Positions 54,158 to 63,384 of a DNA stretch of 64,000 nucleotides are shown here, one piece after another; positions within the stretch are counted from its first letter, which is position 1, and every line of letters begins with the position of its first letter. The position numbers were made by a program, and so were the translations under genes. A model generated the notes under the pieces. That model did no database searches, was not told where the DNA came from, and saw only the letters and a list, made by a program, of their open reading frames with translations. The stretch spans positions 55,921-119,920 of the forward strand of contig JAIBDD010000004.1 of NCBI GenBank assembly GCA_024679565.1. Reading direction: 5' to 3'. This DNA comes from Bacteroidota bacterium. GTDB lineage: Bacteria; Bacteroidota; Bacteroidia; NS11-12g; UBA9320.

Positions 54158-54301
54158 CTATTTGCTGTTTCTATAAAACAAGACAGCAATTATTATAAAC
54201 CCAATTCCGGTCCATATGGGAGGATGCATGTCTGCTTTAAAACCTAAGTATCCCATGTAAATGGCAACAGCTAAAAGTAAAATGAGTAGGATGTTCTTCA
54301 T
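54158..54301 (-). CDS. 47-residue double-pass membrane protein
   Basis: Reading back from ATG 54301 gives a 47-residue peptide ending at TAG 54158: two membrane helices (NILLILLLAVAIYMGYLGF and WTGIGFIIIAVLFYR) joined by a short loop with KADMHPP. Composition, position between two larger genes and a clean hydrophobic pattern argue it is a real small gene. Its function is unknown. Most of the otherwise empty stretch 54021-54443 is explained by it; the flanks (about 140 bases on each side) show nothing clear. Confidence 0.6.
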   Translation of the reverse strand: MKNILLILLLAVAIYMGYLGFKADMHPPIWTGIGFIIIAVLFYRNSK

Positions 54302-54443
54302 AGCGCTCTGAATTTAAGATGCTGATTAGCAAAGGCAAACAGCTGTTTAAATATAGGCATACTCCAAATCCGCTAAATGCTGCTTAAAGGGATGAACACG
54401 TAATTAAGAGAAGTTTACCTCGAGAAAACGGTAGCCAAAATGC

Positions 54444-56339
54444 TTAGTAAGCTCTTTGATCGTTGCCTTCCATGTAATATACAAACGATTTGTTAACCAC
54501 CTTAATTCCTCCTGGGGTTGGATAATCTCCAGTGAAATACCAATCGCCTTTATGGTTAGGGCAGGCCTTATGTAAATCTTCAACTTTTTGGTACACGATG
54601 TGCACTTCAGCCTTCATATCACTTGGTGTTACCAATCTCGCTATTTCTTCTGTTAGCTCTTGGTCTGTAAACAAAGCGTATAAGTCCTTAACCGCATTAC
54701 GTTGTTCGGCTGCAGGCAGTTTTAACTGATTCTTACAGGTTTTATAGACTTCATCCAACTTGTGCATTTGGTTACTTCTTTCGAGTAACTTAAGCACAGC
54801 CTTGAAAGCGATAAACTCGTTCATGCGGCTCATGTCGATGCCGTAACAATCAGGATATTTGATGATTGGTGCACTGCTGGCAACAACAATCTTACGTGGG
54901 CCTAATCTATCTAAAATACGTAGAATTGACTTCTTTAAAGTTGTACCACGAACAATAGAGTCGTCAACAACAACCAAAGTGTCTCGCTTTGTATCTACAA
55001 CGCCATAAGTGACATCGTACCCGTCACCCACCATGGAGTCTCGATCTTTGTCTTGCGTAATAAACGTTCGCATCTTAGCATCCTTAACCAGAATTTTTTC
55101 ACGACGGATTTTGATGCTTAATATCTTGTCGAGCTCTTCTGCCGTTGGATTTTCTCCTAACTTCAAAATGGCTTCTCGCTTATATCGATCGATGTATTTG
55201 TATACGCCGTCAATAACACCATAGAAACTAGTTGCCGCCGTATTGGGTATATAACTAAATACCACAGGTCTAACATCACTGTCAAGCTTGTCAAGAATTA
55301 CCCGAGATAGACGTCTTCCAAGCTCCTGGCGCTCATTGTAAATGTCTTTATCACTTCCTCTTGAGAAGTAAATACGTTCGAACGAACATTTTTTCAATTC
55401 AGGCGCTGGTGCAATAATCTCTTCTTCACGAATATTGCCTTGGCGGTCGATGATCAACGCACAACCAGGTGTCAGTTCTTTTATTTGTTCGAATTTGCAA
55501 TTGAATGCGGTCATGATTGCTGGCCGTTCTGAGGCAACAACAAATACTTCATCATCTTGGTAATAAAATGACGGCCTGATTCCTAGATTGTCACGCAATA
55601 CGAAGGTGTTTCCATCGCCAACCATGCCAACCATATTGTAGCCTCCATCAAGATTTCTAAAGGCACTTCTCAGTACATTCCCAAGATCTAGGTTCGACTT
55701 TATTTTGGCTGCTATTTCAATGCCATCAATATTTTCATCTCTGTATTGATGGAATAATCTTTCGTTTTCCTCGTCTAAAAAGTGACCTATTTTTTCAAGA
55801 ACCGTTACGTTGTCCGAAATCTCCTTTGGATGCTGACCGAGGTTGATTAACAATTCATATAGTTCGTCAACATTGGTAAGGTTGTAATTACCAGCGAGTA
55901 CTAAAGAACGGCTCATCCAGTTGTTTTGTCTAAAAAACGGATGAATGTCTTCTATACTGTTTTTGCCATGTGTCCCATAACGTAAATGCCCTAACAGAAG
56001 CTCTCCTGCATAGGGGAAATTCTTCTTAAACCATTTGGTGTCGTTAACTTTCGATTGATCCAACGCTGCATAGGCCGACATGATTTCTTCAAAGATGTCT
56101 AAGAGTGCACTCTTGCTGTTACTTCGCTTCCTTGCGACGTATCTTTTACCAAACTCAGGATTTAACTTAATGGTTGCTAAACCGGCGCCATCTTGCCCTC
56201 GGTTTAATTGCTTAGCCATTAATAGTTGCAGTTTTTTTAGCCCATAGAGATGAGAGCCGTACTTGTCCTTGTAAAACTCAAGAGGTTTTAGAAGGCGGAT
56301 AAATGCTACACCGCATTCGTGCTTTATTGGGTCGCTCAT
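54444..56339 (-). CDS. PurF-type amidophosphoribosyltransferase, long Bacteroidota form
   Basis: 631 residues. The N-terminal class II glutaminase domain has the catalytic Cys9 (HECGVAF), RGQDGAGL, GHLRYGTHG and GNYNLTN. The C-terminal phosphoribosyltransferase domain has the PRPP loop VVVDDSIVRGTT and IKYPDCYGIDMSRMNEF. It transfers ammonia from glutamine to PRPP in the first step of purine synthesis, if it is a true PurF. It is ~130 residues longer than typical PurF, with extra helices (EELDKILSIKIRREKIL) inserted before the RTFIT strand and a C-terminal extension of ~90 residues. Bacteroidota often carry this long form next to a canonical one; a distinct role is possible. Confidence 0.88.
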   Translation of the reverse strand: MSDPIKHECGVAFIRLLKPLEFYKDKYGSHLYGLKKLQLLMAKQLNRGQDGAGLATIKLNPEFGKRYVARKRSNSKSALLDIFEEIMSAYAALDQSKVNDTKWFKKNFPYAGELLLGHLRYGTHGKNSIEDIHPFFRQNNWMSRSLVLAGNYNLTNVDELYELLINLGQHPKEISDNVTVLEKIGHFLDEENERLFHQYRDENIDGIEIAAKIKSNLDLGNVLRSAFRNLDGGYNMVGMVGDGNTFVLRDNLGIRPSFYYQDDEVFVVASERPAIMTAFNCKFEQIKELTPGCALIIDRQGNIREEEIIAPAPELKKCSFERIYFSRGSDKDIYNERQELGRRLSRVILDKLDSDVRPVVFSYIPNTAATSFYGVIDGVYKYIDRYKREAILKLGENPTAEELDKILSIKIRREKILVKDAKMRTFITQDKDRDSMVGDGYDVTYGVVDTKRDTLVVVDDSIVRGTTLKKSILRILDRLGPRKIVVASSAPIIKYPDCYGIDMSRMNEFIAFKAVLKLLERSNQMHKLDEVYKTCKNQLKLPAAEQRNAVKDLYALFTDQELTEEIARLVTPSDMKAEVHIVYQKVEDLHKACPNHKGDWYFTGDYPTPGGIKVVNKSFVYYMEGNDQRAY

Positions 56340-56356
56340 TGTGACGTTTGAGCATA

Positions 56357-56364
56357 CAAATGTA
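56357..56364 (-). promoter_or_regulatory. Promoter -7 element of the long purF-type gene
   Basis: On the minus strand TACATTTG, an exact TAnnTTTG match, 17 nt before the ATG at 56339. A TTTG exists only 16 nt upstream of it, so the -33 element is uncertain. Confidence 0.5.
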
Positions 56365-56499
56365 GTACATTATTGTATCGCAAACACCCAACAATTATTC
56401 CTTTGTGGAAAACGATGAAATAGCGGAATTGGAGGCTTGTGAATCGTGATGGGTCCTTAGATATCACGAGCGTTTGAGCCAACATTTCGTCAATTAAAC

Positions 56500-56507
56500 T
56501 AACTTTG
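56500..56507 (+). promoter_or_regulatory. Promoter -7 element of aroQ
   Basis: TAACTTTG, an exact TAnnTTTG match, ends 4 nt before the aroQ ATG at 56512, predicting a leaderless or nearly leaderless mRNA. A TTTG lies 23 nt upstream (56473-56476), a little far for -33. Confidence 0.55.
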
Positions 56508-56511
56508 AACC

Positions 56512-56946
56512 ATGCTACATGTATCCATATTGAACGGGCCAAACCTAAATCTGTTGGGAACCAGACAGCCAGATATATATGGTGGTAGATCGTTTGAAGA
56601 TTTTTTGAGCGAGTTGGAGCGTGAATTTCCACAAGTGAAAATCAAATATGCTCAAACGAATGTTGAAGGAGACCTCGTGTCATTGATTCAATCCCATGGA
56701 TTCAAATCCGACTATATCATTTTAAATGCTGCCGGCTATACCCATACTTCTGTGGCGATACCAGACGCAGTTGCAGCAATACCAGCTCAAGTTGTTGGAG
56801 TGCATGTAAGCAACATTTACCAACGTGAAGAGGTAAGACATATTGATTTGTTTGCGAAGTATTGCGTTGGATGTTTATTTGGTTTCGGCCTTGAGGGCTA
56901 CAAAATGGCATTAACCTATATTACAAACATAGAAGATGATAAATAG
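56512..56946 (+). CDS. aroQ: 3-dehydroquinate dehydratase, type II
   Basis: 144 residues. Catalyses 3-dehydroquinate to 3-dehydroshikimate in the shikimate pathway. Type II signatures: NGPNLNLLGTRQPDIYG (with the catalytic loop Arg and Tyr22), then the substrate-binding LNAAGYTHTSVAIPDAV and VHVSNIYQREEVRH with the catalytic-region His. The usual INxGAYTHTS reads LNAAGYTHTS here, a small variation at a loop that contacts the substrate. Overlaps the downstream flavoprotein gene by 11 bp. Confidence 0.95.
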   Translation: MLHVSILNGPNLNLLGTRQPDIYGGRSFEDFLSELEREFPQVKIKYAQTNVEGDLVSLIQSHGFKSDYIILNAAGYTHTSVAIPDAVAAIPAQVVGVHVSNIYQREEVRHIDLFAKYCVGCLFGFGLEGYKMALTYITNIEDDK

Positions 56947-57883
56947 AGTAACAGAGTTACTAAACGTGCGTTATCCAATTATCCAAGCGGGGATGATTTG
57001 GTGTAGTGGGTGGAAGCTAGCACATGCAGCTTGTGAAGCCGACATCTTAGGTGTGATAGGGGCAGGGTCGATGTATCCAGACGTACTAAAGTCCCATATT
57101 GCAAAGCTTCAGTCAGCCACAAACAAATCGTTTGCAGTGAATGTACCGTTGTTATATCCCAACATAGAAGATGTAATGGATATTATTATTAAGAGCAAGG
57201 TCAAATGTGTCATTACTTCGGCTGGTAATCCGGCTATATGGACTCCAAAATTGAAGAAGGAAGGCATAAAGGTTTTACATGTAATTGCGAATACAAAATT
57301 TGCGTTAAAAGCGGAATCTGCTGGAGTTGATGCAATTATAGCCGAAGGCTTTGAGGCCGGTGGGCACAATGGAAAGGAAGAAACGACAACACTTTGTTTA
57401 ATACCAGAAATCGCATCGAAAGTGCAAATACCTGTTATAGCAGCTGGAGGAATTGCCAGTGGTAAGTCAATGGCAGCAGTTATGGCCCTTGGAGCAGAAG
57501 GTGTTCAAATTGGTTCTCGTTTTGCCGCATGTGAAGAGTCTAGCGCACACGACAGTTTCAAGCAAGCCATACGCAATGCTCAAGAGGGTGATACAAAACT
57601 GATGTTAAAGGATATCGTTCCTGTACGATTATTAAGAAATAAGTTCTTCAATGACCTAGAAGAAGTTTACAACGCCTGTAAAACCAAAGAGGAGAAAATT
57701 GAATTGCTTGGACGTGCTCGTGCCAAACAAGGCATGTTTAACGGCGATATGGACGAAGGGGAACTAGAAATTGGGCAAGTAAGCAGCATGATATCAAAGC
57801 CTGAAACGGTACAGGATATTGTAGCAGAGATTATTTTAGACTACAACACAACAGTTACGCAAGCGGCCAAACATTTACTCTAA
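56936..57883 (+). CDS. Nitronate monooxygenase-like flavoprotein (FabK/NMO family)
   Basis: 315 residues. FMN-binding TIM barrel: YPIIQAGMIWCSGWKLAHAACEAD at the N-terminus, FAVNVPLLYP, VITSAGNPAIW, AIIAEGFEAGGHNG (the GGH motif of the nitronate monooxygenase and FabK superfamily), VIAAGGIASGKSMAAVMALGAEGVQIGSRF. It oxidises propionate-3-nitronate-type toxins or reduces enoyl-ACP in related proteins; the assignment between the two is not firm. Overlaps aroQ by 11 bp, so they are co-translated, with no evident pathway link. Confidence 0.87.
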   Translation: MINRVTELLNVRYPIIQAGMIWCSGWKLAHAACEADILGVIGAGSMYPDVLKSHIAKLQSATNKSFAVNVPLLYPNIEDVMDIIIKSKVKCVITSAGNPAIWTPKLKKEGIKVLHVIANTKFALKAESAGVDAIIAEGFEAGGHNGKEETTTLCLIPEIASKVQIPVIAAGGIASGKSMAAVMALGAEGVQIGSRFAACEESSAHDSFKQAIRNAQEGDTKLMLKDIVPVRLLRNKFFNDLEEVYNACKTKEEKIELLGRARAKQGMFNGDMDEGELEIGQVSSMISKPETVQDIVAEIILDYNTTVTQAAKHLL

Positions 57884-57919
57884 CATTTTTGTTGTTTCTT
57901 CGCAACTTATTTCACGACA

Positions 57920-59155
57920 TTGGAATACAAACTCCATACTTTTTCAAACGGTTTACGCCTAGCATTTAAACAAACGGAAAACACCCAAATCGCACATAGT
58001 GGGTTTTTTATTAATGCCGGTTCGCGTGACGAATTGCCGTCCCAAGTTGGGTTAGCTCATTTACTCGAGCATATGCTTTTTAAAGGAACGAAGAAGCGAA
58101 ACACCAATCAAGTGCTGAATCGATTGGAAGTGGTTGGTGGCGATTTAAACGCATTTACAACAAAAGACAAAACGGTAGTGCATGCGAGTGTGGTGAAAGA
58201 CCATTTTGACAGGTGCATTGAACTATTGGTGGATGTTACCTTTAACTCGAGTTTCCCAGAAAAACCACTCGAAAAGGAGAAGAAGGTTGTCTGCGAAGAA
58301 ATAGATATGTACTTGGATGCTCCTGAGGAACGAATTTTTGACGAGTTTCAAGAAATGTTTTATGCGAGTCACCCCTTGGGCAACAATATTCTGGGGTCTA
58401 AAGAGACAGTGACTGGGTTTAACTCTGATAATATCTCTGAATTCGTACATCAGCGTTACTTCAGCAATGAAATTGTTTTGGTTGTTGTAGCACCTATCAA
58501 AGCCGAGAAGGTTATTCGCGTGTGCCAAAAGCACATAGATGGGTTGGATATCAAAAGTGGGACTGTACAAAGGCGTAAACCTGAGGCGAGCCCAATTTTC
58601 GATGTTGTTAAACATAATGGGTTTTCTCAGGCCCATGTACTTATTGGCAGCGAAGCCTACCCTTTAGATCACGAAAATAGACCAGCATTGATGTTGCTTG
58701 CCAACATACTTGGTGGACCTGGGTTAAATTCAATTTTGAACCTCAAATTGCGTGAGAAACACGCCTACACCTATGGTGTAGATTGTAGTTTACAAAGTTT
58801 GACTGATTCTGGATTTTTGACGATCTATTATGGTACCGATCAACGAAACCTAAATAGAAGCAGAAAGGCCGTGCTTAGAGAGCTTGAATCCATTCGAAAG
58901 CATTTGATTAAACCCAATTTGCTTAAGAATTACAAAACACAATTTAGAGGACAGCTAATAATGGCTGAAGAAAGTAACAGCAGCTTGATGTTTGTTATAG
59001 GTAGAAGTCTTTTAGACCTTGGATACGTAGATTCTTTACAGGAGGTTTTAAACAAGATTGATTCAATCACGAGTGAGCAATTGCAAGAAGTTGCAAACGA
59101 CGTTCTCGCGCCAAGTAAATTAAGCTACTTAACGTATCTTCCTAAACAGGTTTAG
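57920..59155 (+). CDS. M16-family zinc metalloprotease
   Basis: 411 residues. Inverted zinc motif HLLEH (HxxEH) early in the protein, in LAHLLEHMLFKGTKKR, with the third ligand in VCEEIDMYLDAPEE, and the second M16 half ending with GPGLNSILNLKLREKHAYTYGV (the R/Y pair). Such single-gene M16 peptidases occur across bacteria, as processing or degrading peptidases. There is no signal peptide, so it appears cytoplasmic. The start is a TTG (57920), 36 nt after the previous stop. Its stop interlocks (TTAG) with that of bamA. Confidence 0.92.
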   Translation: MEYKLHTFSNGLRLAFKQTENTQIAHSGFFINAGSRDELPSQVGLAHLLEHMLFKGTKKRNTNQVLNRLEVVGGDLNAFTTKDKTVVHASVVKDHFDRCIELLVDVTFNSSFPEKPLEKEKKVVCEEIDMYLDAPEERIFDEFQEMFYASHPLGNNILGSKETVTGFNSDNISEFVHQRYFSNEIVLVVVAPIKAEKVIRVCQKHIDGLDIKSGTVQRRKPEASPIFDVVKHNGFSQAHVLIGSEAYPLDHENRPALMLLANILGGPGLNSILNLKLREKHAYTYGVDCSLQSLTDSGFLTIYYGTDQRNLNRSRKAVLRELESIRKHLIKPNLLKNYKTQFRGQLIMAEESNSSLMFVIGRSLLDLGYVDSLQEVLNKIDSITSEQLQEVANDVLAPSKLSYLTYLPKQV

Positions 59156-61698
59156 AAGGTTTGACCGATTGAGAATAGGAATTGACCCTTTTCTCCAAAC
59201 TTGCCATTTTGAGTCGCTTTATCTAAACCAAATCCATAGTCGAATCCAAGTAAACCAAACATTGGTAGGTACATTCTTACCCCAACACCTACAGCACGAC
59301 GTAATTCAAACGGATTGTATTCACGTACCTTGTTCCAAGTGTTCCCGGCTTCAAAATAGGTATAACCATATACCGTCGCATTTGGGTTTAACGATAAAGG
59401 GTAGCGCATTTCAATGGAGTATTTGGCGTATAATGGGTCTGCATCATCAGTTCCGCTTCCACCAACACCATCACTTGAGATTTCACCTTCACCATATCCT
59501 TTTTGTGGAATGATTTCGGTACCGTAAACTGCCCAAGAACCAAATCCAGAACCACCTACTCTAAATTGTTCAAACGGCGAATAGCCTACGTCTTTATTGT
59601 ACAGGCCAATAATCCCAGTTTCGAAGTGAGGAACGAATACCAACTTGTCTACTGCGCGCATGTACCAGCTCGCATTAAATTTCCACTTATGGTATTCGAC
59701 CCATTTGTATTTTTCTTGTGCTGCAATGGTCGTATAGTCCTTTTTAGGGCCAAGTTTCGAGTGCGGTAAGGTCGCTTGCAACGAAAGCGAGAACTGTGAT
59801 CCACTCTGCGGATATATTGGAGCAGAGGTAGAGTTTCTAGATAGAATGGTGTTGTACGAGAAACTATTTGATATACCATCGGTATAGCCAATCTCAGATG
59901 AACCAAATGCTTGCCAGTTTTCAAGTTTATATTTCTGATAACTCAATGAATGACTCCAAGTGAAGAAATCGTCAGGCCATTTTAATAACTTGCCATACAC
60001 CATAGACGCTCCAGTTGTGTGCAATCGTTGGCGATTTGGGTCATTTTTAACCGTGAAGTTGGCTTGACTCGTTTGTCGTGAGTAGAAAACACTAGCCGTT
60101 AAAGAGTTCGGTTTTCTACCTCCTAACCAAGGTTCGGTAAAAGAGAAGTTGTAAGACTGATACGGTAAACCGTTAGACTGCGCACGCACAGTCAATCGCT
60201 GACCGTCGCCAGTAGGTATAGGGTTCCAATCTCCTTTTAACATTTTACGCGTCGAGAAGTTGTTTAAACTTAATCCAACAGTTCCTACAAATCCGAAACC
60301 ACCACCAAAACCACCACTGGCTTCAATTTGATCAGAAGGTTTCTCGACAACTTTATATTCAATGTCAACAGTACCGTTCGCTGGGTTTGGTATTGGGTTT
60401 ACATCCAATTGCTCAGGATCAAAGTAGGTTAAGGCAGCCAATTCACGCATCGAACGTTGGATATCGGTTCTGCTAAATTTTTGACCAGGTTTTGTTCTTA
60501 AAGCTCGTAATATTACGAAGTCACTAGTTTTGTCGTTACCAGTTATGATAACTTTATTGATGGTCGCTTGCTTGCCTTCGTAGATTCTAATCTCTAAATC
60601 GATGCTGTCGTTTTCAACATTTGTTTCTACAGGACTTATGTTAAAAAACAAGTAGCCATCATCCATATAAATACTTGAAATATCCAAGCCTGAAGGGTTC
60701 ATAAACAAACGTGTTTCCAATTTCGCTTGATTAAAAACGTCACCCTTTTTGATATTAAGAATGGTATCAAGCTTGCCTGAAGAGTGTTTTGTGTTGCCCG
60801 ACCATTCAATTTTTCGGAAATAATACTTTTTCCCTTCTTTAACATGTAAATGCAGGTTAACACGGTTTGCACTTACACGCGCCACACTATCTTTAACCAG
60901 TTCTGCATCTCGATAACCAAGTGCCAGGTATAGGCTTTGAATATTTTTCTTTTCTAAATCGTATTCACTCTGAATAAGCTTAGACGAGGCAAAAGGGTTA
61001 ATCTTACCTTTCTTTTGCTTAGGCTTAATGACTTGCTTTATGCGAATGTCTTTAACACTATCGTTACCCGAAACAAATATTTCTTGGACCTTTACCCGAC
61101 GACCTTTTTTTACATGAATGCGCAGCATTTTAGAATTGAAGATACTTGTGTCTTCAGCTGCAGCGATGTTCACATTGGCATTGTAAAAGCCTTTTTCAAA
61201 GTAATACGCTTCAATTTCTTTACGTGTTTTGTCAATCAAGTTTTCTGTAATGATTTGGCCTCTTTTTAAGGATATTTCATCACGAATGTTTTTTGTTTCT
61301 GTTTTGTTTAAACCTCGAATAGAGTACTTGGAAAGTTTAGCGCGTTCTTGAAGTTTAATCAATAGATAAATGGTGTCTGCGCGAACGCCTGTAGTTAGAA
61401 CCTCAACATTTGAGTATACCTGTTGACGCCAAATAGATTCAATTGCCCGGCTAATATCGTCCCCAGGTATTTTAATACGCTTGTTTCTTGATAAACCAGA
61501 GATATGCGCAACGATATTTGGGTCTAAGGTTACAGCGCCACGAACTTGAGTTCCTCCAATGACGTATTCTTTCGGGCTTGCGTAATCAATGTCAATAGGG
61601 TCGGTCTTTTCTAATTGAGCGAAAAGTGTACTTGTTGTAAGAAACAACATGCTAACTACGAACAACGATTTCAATACGACTGTGTGGTTATTTAACTT
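59152..61698 (-). CDS. bamA: Outer membrane assembly factor BamA (Omp85)
   Basis: 848 residues from a GTG at 61698, which gives a normal signal peptide ([20 protein letters not shown]) and overlaps the end of uppS by 11 bp; the longer in-frame extension lies inside uppS and is rejected. A TTG at 61674 is an alternative. Five POTRA domains occupy ~30-430, for example [13 protein letters not shown] and [15 protein letters not shown]. The C-terminal barrel contains [15 protein letters not shown], and the IRGF-type strand is replaced here by [17 protein letters not shown]. The last residues FLFSIGQTF end in Phe as expected. BamA folds and inserts outer-membrane barrels. Genes for OmpH/Skp, which usually follow in Bacteroidota, are not reached on this strand. 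Confidence 0.95.
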   Translation of the reverse strand, partial: KLNNHTVVLKSLFVVSMLFLTTSTLFAQLEKTDPIDIDYASPKEYVIGGTQVRGAVTLDPNIVAHISGLSRNKRIKIPGDDISRAIESIWRQQVYSNVEVLTTGVRADTIYLLIKLQERAKLSKYSIRGLNKTETKNIRDEISLKRGQIITENLIDKTRKEIEAYYFEKGFYNANVNIAAAEDTSIFNSKMLRIHVKKGRRVKVQEIFVSGNDSVKDIRIKQVIKPKQKKGKINPFASSKLIQSEYDLEKKNIQSLYLALGYRDAELVKDSVARVSANRVNLHLHVKEGKKYYFRKIEWSGNTKHSSGKLDTILNIKKGDVFNQAKLETRLFMNPSGLDISSIYMDDGYLFFNISPVETNVENDSIDLEIRIYEGKQATINKVIITGNDKTSDFVILRALRTKPGQKFSRTDIQRSMRELAALTYFDPEQLDVNPIPNPANGTVDIEYKVVEKPSDQIEASGGFGGGFGFVGTVGLSLNNFSTRKMLKGDWNPIPTGDGQRLTVRAQSNGLPYQSYNFSFTEPWLGGRKPNSLTASVFYSRQTSQANFTVKNDPNRQRLHTTGASMVYGKLLKWPDDFFTWSHSLSYQKYKLENWQAFGSSEIGYTDGISNSFSYNTILSRNSTSAPIYPQSGSQFSLSLQATLPHSKLGPKKDYTTIAAQEKYKWVEYHKWKFNASWYMRAVDKLVFVPHFETGIIGLYNKDVGYSPFEQFRVGGSGFGSWAVYGTEIIPQKGYGEGEISSDGVGGSGTDDADPLYAKYSIEMRYPLSLNPNATVYGYTYFEAGNTWNKVREYNPFELRRAVGVGVRMYLPMFGLLGFDYGFGLDKATQNGKFGEKGQFLFSIGQTF

Positions 61699-62437
61699 CA
61701 CTAATTTGTTCTCCTGTTTTTCCAAATCTTCTCTCTCTATTTTGGTAATTTGCAATGGCTTCATGCAAATGTGCTTTCCTGAAATCAGGCCATAAGACAT
61801 CTGTAAAATAAAATTCGCTGTAGGCCATTTCCCATAACAAATAGTTACTAATACGATGCTCTCCACTGGTTCTAATCATTAGATCAGGGTCAGGGATTTT
61901 TTTGGTCGAAAGTGAACCACTGATTAAATCTTCATTGATGTCGTCAATGGATATTTCGCCAGCTTTACACTGTACTGCAATTTTTTTCACTGAATTAACA
62001 ATGTCCCATTTAGCACTATAGCTAAGTGCTAAGATTAGTGTCATTCGTGTGTTGTTCTTCGTTGTTTCAATGGCCTGCCTTAACTCTTCTTGGCAGTCTA
62101 GTGGCAACGTGTCGATTTGACCTATAGTTGTCAAGCGAATTTGATTTTTCATCAATGTCGCCGTTTCTTTTTTTATTGTTTTGACAAGCAAAGTCATCAA
62201 CGCATTGACCTCAATTTTTGGTCTGTTCCAGTTCTCTGTGGAAAAGGCATACAAAGTCAAATATTCTACACCTAACTCAGCTGCACCTTCCGTGATGTCT
62301 TTTACGGATTGAACACCATGTTGGTGTCCGAATATGCGAAACTTGCCTTGGTTTTTTGCCCAACGGCCGTTTCCGTCCATAATGACGGCAATGTGCTTCG
62401 GAATCCTATTTTTGTCGAGCGCTATTTCTGTAGACAT
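61688..62437 (-). CDS. uppS: Isoprenyl transferase, undecaprenyl diphosphate synthase
   Basis: 249 residues. Makes C55 undecaprenyl diphosphate from isopentenyl and farnesyl diphosphate, the lipid carrier for peptidoglycan and other glycans. Signatures: [14 protein letters not shown] (catalytic Asp), [36 protein letters not shown] and [30 protein letters not shown]. It lies between the DUF6089 paralogues and bamA; this order is seen in many Bacteroidota and places lipid carrier synthesis with outer-membrane assembly. Confidence 0.97.
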   Translation of the reverse strand: MSTEIALDKNRIPKHIAVIMDGNGRWAKNQGKFRIFGHQHGVQSVKDITEGAAELGVEYLTLYAFSTENWNRPKIEVNALMTLLVKTIKKETATLMKNQIRLTTIGQIDTLPLDCQEELRQAIETTKNNTRMTLILALSYSAKWDIVNSVKKIAVQCKAGEISIDDINEDLISGSLSTKKIPDPDLMIRTSGEHRISNYLLWEMAYSEFYFTDVLWPDFRKAHLHEAIANYQNRERRFGKTGEQISEVK

Positions 62438-62438
62438 C

Positions 62439-63278
62439 TTATTTCCAGATAATTTGTCTTTTGTGTTTAGGCCAACACGTAATAGGTGTAAGTCTGTAAG
62501 TCACCGTAAATGCCGAAATGAAATAGAAATCTTTCATTGATGGGTCTCCGCGTTCATCTCCGGCAATACTTAATGGTTCGCCAACACCGTCCACTTCATA
62601 ACTTCTGTCGGACATGTTTGCGCTTAAGTCGCCGTAATTGTCACGCTGAATCTGAAGATCTGGGTATACCGTGCTTACGTCATCTAGGTAGTCTGTAAAT
62701 GTTTTTCTCCAAGCTACTTCAAGCCCAATTACCAGGTTTTTGTTGATGTTGTATTTGACCCCACCGCCAAAAGGAATTGCTAGTTGGAGTAAGCCATACT
62801 GCTGTTTACTTGTTTGACCTTCAGTGCTCAAATCACGCAACGCTATTGTTTTGTCATTAAACACGGCTTTGGGGTTGTGCCGAAAAACGGTAAGCCCTAA
62901 GGTCGCATATGACGAAAAATCTTTACTTAATATTCTAGAGCCAAAAGGAAGGAAATTAAACTCCAAGACGTTGTTTACTTCCCAAATTTCGGATTCGAAA
63001 CTCAAGTTGCGGAGTCTAAAATCTTCAAAATTCGCATCTGAGCCACTTATTTTAGCATGCACTACAGAGGGTCTATACGACCAATAAGGAGTGAAATTAT
63101 ACCTCACGTGAACGCCTTGAGCAAAGTGGGTTTCGTTCGGAACTATGTTATACGCTAAATCCCCGTGATAATTGCTTCCGCCAATCATAATACCACCTTC
63201 CCAGTTTTGAGCTTGAGCATGCAATGAAGCACAGATCAAAAGGCTAAAGAGGATTGTATATTTTTGGGTTTTCACCAT
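62439..63278 (-). CDS. DUF6089-family outer-membrane beta-barrel protein
   Basis: 279 residues with a signal peptide (ASLHAQAQ). DUF6089 features: [77 protein letters not shown] and the terminal [12 protein letters not shown]. Predicted OmpA/OmpW-like barrel. It ends one base before uppS and is part of the envelope cluster. The neighbour at 63385 is a close paralogue, suggesting local duplication. Confidence 0.88.
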   Translation of the reverse strand: MVKTQKYTILFSLLICASLHAQAQNWEGGIMIGGSNYHGDLAYNIVPNETHFAQGVHVRYNFTPYWSYRPSVVHAKISGSDANFEDFRLRNLSFESEIWEVNNVLEFNFLPFGSRILSKDFSSYATLGLTVFRHNPKAVFNDKTIALRDLSTEGQTSKQQYGLLQLAIPFGGGVKYNINKNLVIGLEVAWRKTFTDYLDDVSTVYPDLQIQRDNYGDLSANMSDRSYEVDGVGEPLSIAGDERGDPSMKDFYFISAFTVTYRLTPITCWPKHKRQIIWK

Positions 63279-63288
63279 TTAGAATTAA

Positions 63289-63303
63289 AACGTGCTTCAC
63301 GTT
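63289..63303 (-). promoter_or_regulatory. Leader hairpin upstream of the DUF6089 gene
   Basis: AACGTG-CTT-CACGTT (6-bp stem, 3-nt loop). On the minus-strand transcript it is followed by TTTTAATT and ends about 10 nt before the ATG at 63278. It may be a weak attenuator or translational hairpin; role inferred. Confidence 0.35.
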
Positions 63304-63320
63304 GTTTTGTTACAACAACG

Positions 63321-63328
63321 CAAAGATA
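63321..63328 (-). promoter_or_regulatory. Promoter -7 element of the second DUF6089 gene
   Basis: On the minus strand TATCTTTG, an exact TAnnTTTG match, 42 nt before the ATG at 63278, between the two paralogous genes. Confidence 0.5.
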
Positions 63329-63384
63329 TTAATACAATTTTCAGTGTTGGCGATTAGGTGTATAAAAATGACAACAGTTTGAGA

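Noticed and set aside
61699..61866. 56-codon N-terminal extension of bamA
   Set aside because: It lies entirely inside uppS in another frame and has no similarity to BamA; a signal peptide appears only from the GTG at 61698.
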